Shown: one piece after another, positions 59,541 to 62,654 of the stretch
How the letters are laid out: the number at the start of each line of letters is the position of its first letter
How positions within the stretch are numbered: the first letter of the stretch is position 1
Assembly (NCBI GenBank): GCA_022821685.1
Contig: JAJEDD010000018.1
Location: 1 to 62,654, forward strand
DNA from: Acidimicrobiia bacterium
Lineage (GTDB): Bacteria > Actinomycetota > Acidimicrobiia > Acidimicrobiales > Aldehydirespiratoraceae
Length of the DNA stretch: 62,654 nucleotides
Direction of reading: 5' to 3'
Position numbers and translations under genes: made by a program
Notes under the pieces: generated by a model
Seen by the model: the letters and a program-made list of their open reading frames with translations, nothing else
Database searches by the model: none
Told to the model about the DNA's origin: nothing

Positions 59541-61064
59541 TCACGCTATCGGCTCGGGCCAGCCCGCGGAGAAGGCAGCCTCGGCGGCGGAGTCGGCCCG
59601 GCGTGATCGGGACTCCCGGTAGATGGAGCGCACCGCGCTGGAGAGCTCGTCGGCGTCGTCGGTCTCCTCGGCCAGATCGCTGAGACGGGACCGGACCGGC
59701 TCGACCAGAACCGACACGATGGCGTCGCCGGCCGCGGCGAGATCCACATCGTCGATGCTCACGTCGATGTCGGACGCGAAGTCCTGCATGGGCACGCGTG
59801 CGGCGCGGGTGTAGTCCTTGACGTCGCCCGCGATGGCGGAGCGCACGGCTCGGACCCCGTTGCGGCGTATGCCGTCGAGCAGGTCGCCCTGTTCGTCCAC
59901 CACCAGCCGCTTGAGCCTGCGGGCGATCCCGCCCACCGCCACAGCCCGAGCCGCGCTGAGGAGGTCGTCGGGATCGGTGGGGGCCTCGCGCTCGACGACA
60001 GCGTGTTGCTCCTCGTCGAACTCGTCGGGGAACTCGGTCGGCGCCTCGGCGATTCCGGCCGGTGCGCCACGGCCCGGCTCAGTCGGGGTCGGCACCGGCT
60101 GGGCGGTGATGGAGCGCAGGCGGGCGAAGATGGCCCCAGCGTCCGACGGCGACTCGCCGGACATCGCGACGGCCGCATCGGGTGCGAGCCCCGGCTCAAC
60201 GTCGGGCTCCGCCTCGATGTCGTAGAGCCGTGCGGGCTTGCTGGGCGATTCGGTGTGCATTTCGACGAGTCTGGGTTCGTCGATGTCTTCGGTACCCTCC
60301 GATGCCGCGTTCTCGACCGCCTCGGCATCGTCGACCGTGGCGTCGGCATCGGCGCCGGCGTCCTCGCCGGGGCTGCCGTCGAGGGGCCGTCCCGCCAGGC
60401 GGGCCGTGCCGATCTCGGCCTCGATCTGGGCCACGGTGGGCTCGGGCTGGGCCGCGGCCCGCAGCCCAGCCCGCTCAGCCGCGGCGGCGGCCCGCGGCCC
60501 GGCGGAGACCAGCTCGTCGATCCAGCCATCGAGTCCCTGGCGCAAGATGCCGAGCGCCTCCAGCAGACGGTCGCGGGTCTCCCGGAGCTGCTCCACCTCT
60601 ATCTGGTACTGGCGGCGCTTGGCGGCCAGATCAGACAGGATCCGCTCCCGCACGTTGCGGGCCTCCAGCACCATGCTCCTGCCCTGCTCGCGGCTGTCCT
60701 CGACGGCGGCCGCGGCGGTCGCCTCCGCCTCGCCGACGATGCGGGAGTGCTCCGACTCGGCCCGCTCGATCCTCTCCTGGGCCGCTTCGCTGGCCGACTG
60801 GAGGATGCGGGTCGCCTCGTCGCCCAGGGCCTCCGCCACCCGGCGCGACTCCAGCACCTCGGCGGGAGTGGACTCCAGCTCCTCGATGCGGTCCGACAGC
60901 GAGGCGACCAGCGTGTTGAGCCGGCGGATCTCCTCGGCGGCATCGCGCAGCCGGGCCCGGACGGCGCCGGGCTCATAGCCGCGGCGCGCCTTGGCGAAGT
61001 CGGCCTCCTCCACCCCCTCGGGGGACAGCCCGACTACGGGGTCAGATTCTTCGCCGTTCTCCAT
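59541..61064 (-). CDS. DivIVA-like coiled-coil protein
   Basis: A 507-residue cytoplasmic protein. The N-terminal DivIVA-type region (EADFAKARRGYEPGAVRARL) is followed by a long coiled coil (residues about 35-180, e.g. LNTLVASLSDRIEELESTPA, ERIERAESEHSRIVGEAEAT). The middle 170 residues are acidic and disordered. The C-terminus (LSSAVRSIYRESRSRRADSA) is helical. DivIVA/Wag31-like proteins organise polar growth and division. The family assignment rests on the N-terminal motif. Confidence 0.78.
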   Translation of the reverse strand: MENGEESDPVVGLSPEGVEEADFAKARRGYEPGAVRARLRDAAEEIRRLNTLVASLSDRIEELESTPAEVLESRRVAEALGDEATRILQSASEAAQERIERAESEHSRIVGEAEATAAAAVEDSREQGRSMVLEARNVRERILSDLAAKRRQYQIEVEQLRETRDRLLEALGILRQGLDGWIDELVSAGPRAAAAAERAGLRAAAQPEPTVAQIEAEIGTARLAGRPLDGSPGEDAGADADATVDDAEAVENAASEGTEDIDEPRLVEMHTESPSKPARLYDIEAEPDVEPGLAPDAAVAMSGESPSDAGAIFARLRSITAQPVPTPTEPGRGAPAGIAEAPTEFPDEFDEEQHAVVEREAPTDPDDLLSAARAVAVGGIARRLKRLVVDEQGDLLDGIRRNGVRAVRSAIAGDVKDYTRAARVPMQDFASDIDVSIDDVDLAAAGDAIVSVLVEPVRSRLSDLAEETDDADELSSAVRSIYRESRSRRADSAAEAAFSAGWPEPIA

Positions 61065-61123
61065 GGCTTGCCCCCGCTCCTGTCAGACAGATTCCTACGA
61101 TACTCAGCCGAGTCCCGTGACGA

Positions 61124-62275
61124 TCAGCCGAGGAGGCGCCCTACGGGCTCGCCTCCGGCGCCCTCGAGGGCCTGCAGGGCTTCGTCTAGCGTCGCCACTC
61201 CCACCACGGGCACATCGCCCGCGCCCGACAGGGCCTTGTCCACCGACGCCTCGGGCACGATGATCATCTGGGCGCCCGCATCCCGGGCCGCCACCGCCTT
61301 CTGGGCCACGCCCCCCACATCGCCCACCGACCCGTCGAGGCGAATGGAGCCGGTGACGGCGATCCGCTTGCCTCCGGTGAGCTCGCCCGGAGTGAGCACG
61401 TCGAGCATGACCAGCGCGAAGGCCAGTCCCGCCGAGGGTCCCCCCACCGCACCCGAGGCGATGTTGACGTCGAAGGGCAGCGGCGACCGCTCGACCCGCT
61501 CGGTGATCCCGCTCAGCCCGATGAACGAGCCGCCGTGGTCGGGATGGGCATCGAGCGTCAGCTCCACATCGCGGCGCTCTCCCGTGTCGAGGCTCTCCGC
61601 GGTGACCACGACCGTGTCGCCCGGCGCCAGCTCGGCCAGCACCTCGCGCAGCGACTCGACGGTGGTGACCGGCTCGCCGTTGATGGCCAGGATCACGTCG
61701 CTGGCCTCCAACAGGCCGTCGGCCGGTGCGCCCGCCACCGTCTCAACGAACAGCACCCCGGTGAAGTCCGCCGCGTCGACACCAAGGTGCTCGAGGGCAA
61801 CGATCGTGGCCGCGTCCTTGGAACCGTCCATGAGGTGGCGGTTGTGGCGGCGCTGCTCGGCGTCGGAGCGGTCGCCGTAGACCGACGCCCGGCTGCGCAA
61901 CTCGATGGCGTCGTCCACCGACGACCGCACCCAGTCGAGCACGTTCAAGTCGCTGTCGATGGCGACGGTGAGCAGCAGGATCTCGCCGTCGGGATCGAAC
62001 ACCTCGATGCCGTCGGCTTCGACCCGGCCCGATGTGGCTATGGCGGTGCCGGGCATGAAGGCCACCGCGTCCTCGTCCACCACCGAGTCGCCCGGCACGA
62101 TCCGGCCCGCCCACTGGGCCGGGACGAAGTACAGCCCGACCCCGACCACCGCCAGAGCGGCAACGCTGCCAGCGAGGGTCAGCACGAGCCTCCGTGGAAC
62201 CCAGCGGCGGCGCGGCGGCATCGGGGCAGTGGGCGGGGGCGAAGCTAGCGTGATGGGCCGTCCAGTCGTCTCCAC
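61124..62275 (-). CDS. PDZ and Lon-type S16 protease, YlbL family
   Basis: A 383-residue membrane-anchored protease. One N-terminal helix (LVLTLAGSVAALAVVGVGLY), a PDZ domain (VLFVETVAGAPADGLLEASD, VILAINGEPVTTVESLREVL), and a Lon-like S16 domain with the catalytic serine in GGPSAGLAFALVML and lysine in GGVAQKAVAARDAG. The Ser-Lys dyad is intact. YlbL proteins degrade or regulate membrane and division proteins. ATG 62275 is chosen. Confidence 0.9.
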   Translation of the reverse strand: METTGRPITLASPPPTAPMPPRRRWVPRRLVLTLAGSVAALAVVGVGLYFVPAQWAGRIVPGDSVVDEDAVAFMPGTAIATSGRVEADGIEVFDPDGEILLLTVAIDSDLNVLDWVRSSVDDAIELRSRASVYGDRSDAEQRRHNRHLMDGSKDAATIVALEHLGVDAADFTGVLFVETVAGAPADGLLEASDVILAINGEPVTTVESLREVLAELAPGDTVVVTAESLDTGERRDVELTLDAHPDHGGSFIGLSGITERVERSPLPFDVNIASGAVGGPSAGLAFALVMLDVLTPGELTGGKRIAVTGSIRLDGSVGDVGGVAQKAVAARDAGAQMIIVPEASVDKALSGAGDVPVVGVATLDEALQALEGAGGEPVGRLLG

Positions 62276-62323
62276 TCGAGCACCGCTGATTCGCAGCGGC
62301 TTCGGGACAACAAGGTACCGCCC

Positions 62324-62654
62324 ATGGCGACAGCCCCGACCACCGGCGAAGCTCTCTCAAAGCAGACAAGCGACGCAACTCCGCCCGAGTCCGACAGGAG
62401 CGCAACCCCGCCCGAGAACGAGCCGACCCATGACGAAGCTCCAGCAGGTTCCGGCCAGGACGGGCCTGCGAGGACAGATCGGATCGCCCGCTGGGCTCGG
62501 ACGGTCCTCCAGTCGGCATGGGCCGACCGCCCCAGGCTCATCGATGTGCTGCGCTTGCTGGGCCTGGCCCGCCGGGCTGTGCCCCGCCCGGTGGTGGGCC
62601 CGAAGGCCTACCCGCAGTGGTGGCAGCGGATCCTCGCGCTGGCGGTGCTGGCTG
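62324..62654 (+). CDS. N-terminal part of an unidentified protein, cut by the window edge
   Basis: ATG 62324 begins an open frame to the end of the window (110 residues). The first 45 residues are polar and disordered, then a basic helical region (RTDRIARWARTVLQSAWADR, LIDVLRLLGLARRAVPRPVV) precedes the start of a hydrophobic helix (WWQRILALAVLA). It is divergent from the YlbL gene. The family cannot be told from this part. Confidence 0.5.
   Translation, partial: MATAPTTGEALSKQTSDATPPESDRSATPPENEPTHDEAPAGSGQDGPARTDRIARWARTVLQSAWADRPRLIDVLRLLGLARRAVPRPVVGPKAYPQWWQRILALAVLA

Noticed and set aside
56651..59683. Open frame of 1010 codons opposite the UPF0182 gene
   Set aside because: It is His/Val/Gln rich as expected for the reverse of a high-GC gene, and the other strand encodes a clear known family.

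Overview
The window is GC-rich actinobacterial DNA with tightly packed genes, many of them joined by ATGA or GTGA start/stop overlaps. The content (hrdB-like sigma factor, UPF0182, DivIVA-like and YlbL-type genes, PspC kinase) fits an uncultured Acidimicrobiia-like actinobacterium; the lineage is an inference. The centre, about 22.2-49.8 kb, is devoted to a [NiFe]-hydrogenase of the high-affinity actinobacterial type (group 1h), its maturation and its probable metal supply.

Layout. 1-10 kb is accessory DNA: the edge of an ISL3-like transposase, small orphan genes, a Fic protein, a frameshifted tyrosine integrase, a large uncharacterised P-loop GTPase, a complete IS21 element and a DUF3800 gene. 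10-22 kb is mostly housekeeping: an AlkB-like dioxygenase, a group 2 sigma factor, NAD synthetase, GlnII glutamine synthetase, a head-less CCA-enzyme-like HD protein, a lipoprotein, a PspC-type envelope-stress module with kinase and LuxR regulator, and a methyltransferase.

22.2-30.5 kb (minus strand) holds two small membrane proteins and an apparent operon: a substrate-binding lipoprotein, two permeases, two ATPases and two CooC-like ATPases. The last ATPase has two in-frame UGA codons exactly where its paralogues carry the metal-binding CxC cysteines, and a hairpin with a GGUC apical loop lies just downstream. It therefore reads as a candidate selenoprotein with a Sec-Pro-Sec motif. 30.4-41.5 kb (minus) carries a third CooC, HypF, a His-tailed EamA transporter, HypE, HypD, a SIS-domain protein, HypC, a fourth CooC, a PadR regulator, a winged-helix protein with a Cys/His tail, and three small membrane proteins. 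A VapBC module interrupts it on the plus strand. 41.5-49.8 kb (plus) carries the small and large hydrogenase subunits, a maturation-protease-fold protein, a NifU-like protein, the maturation protease, a TPR-like protein, hypotheticals and a degenerate biotin-ligase-like protein.

An 8-5-8 palindrome (CTAGATGC-N5-GCATCTAG) stands before the small membrane genes, the transporter operon and the hydrogenase divergon, suggesting one regulon; the PadR protein is the natural candidate regulator. No hypA or hypB is visible here, so the CooC-like ATPases may do the nickel-insertion work.

49.8-62.6 kb: an EamA transporter, a CorA-type transporter, remains of a restriction-modification system beside an initiator tRNA, an SDR dehydrogenase, an APC permease fused to EIIA-like and TrkA-C-like domains, UPF0182, a DivIVA-like coiled-coil protein, a YlbL-type Lon-domain protease and an incomplete plus-strand gene at the right edge. 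A dispersed repeat of about 130 bp occurs three times between genes.
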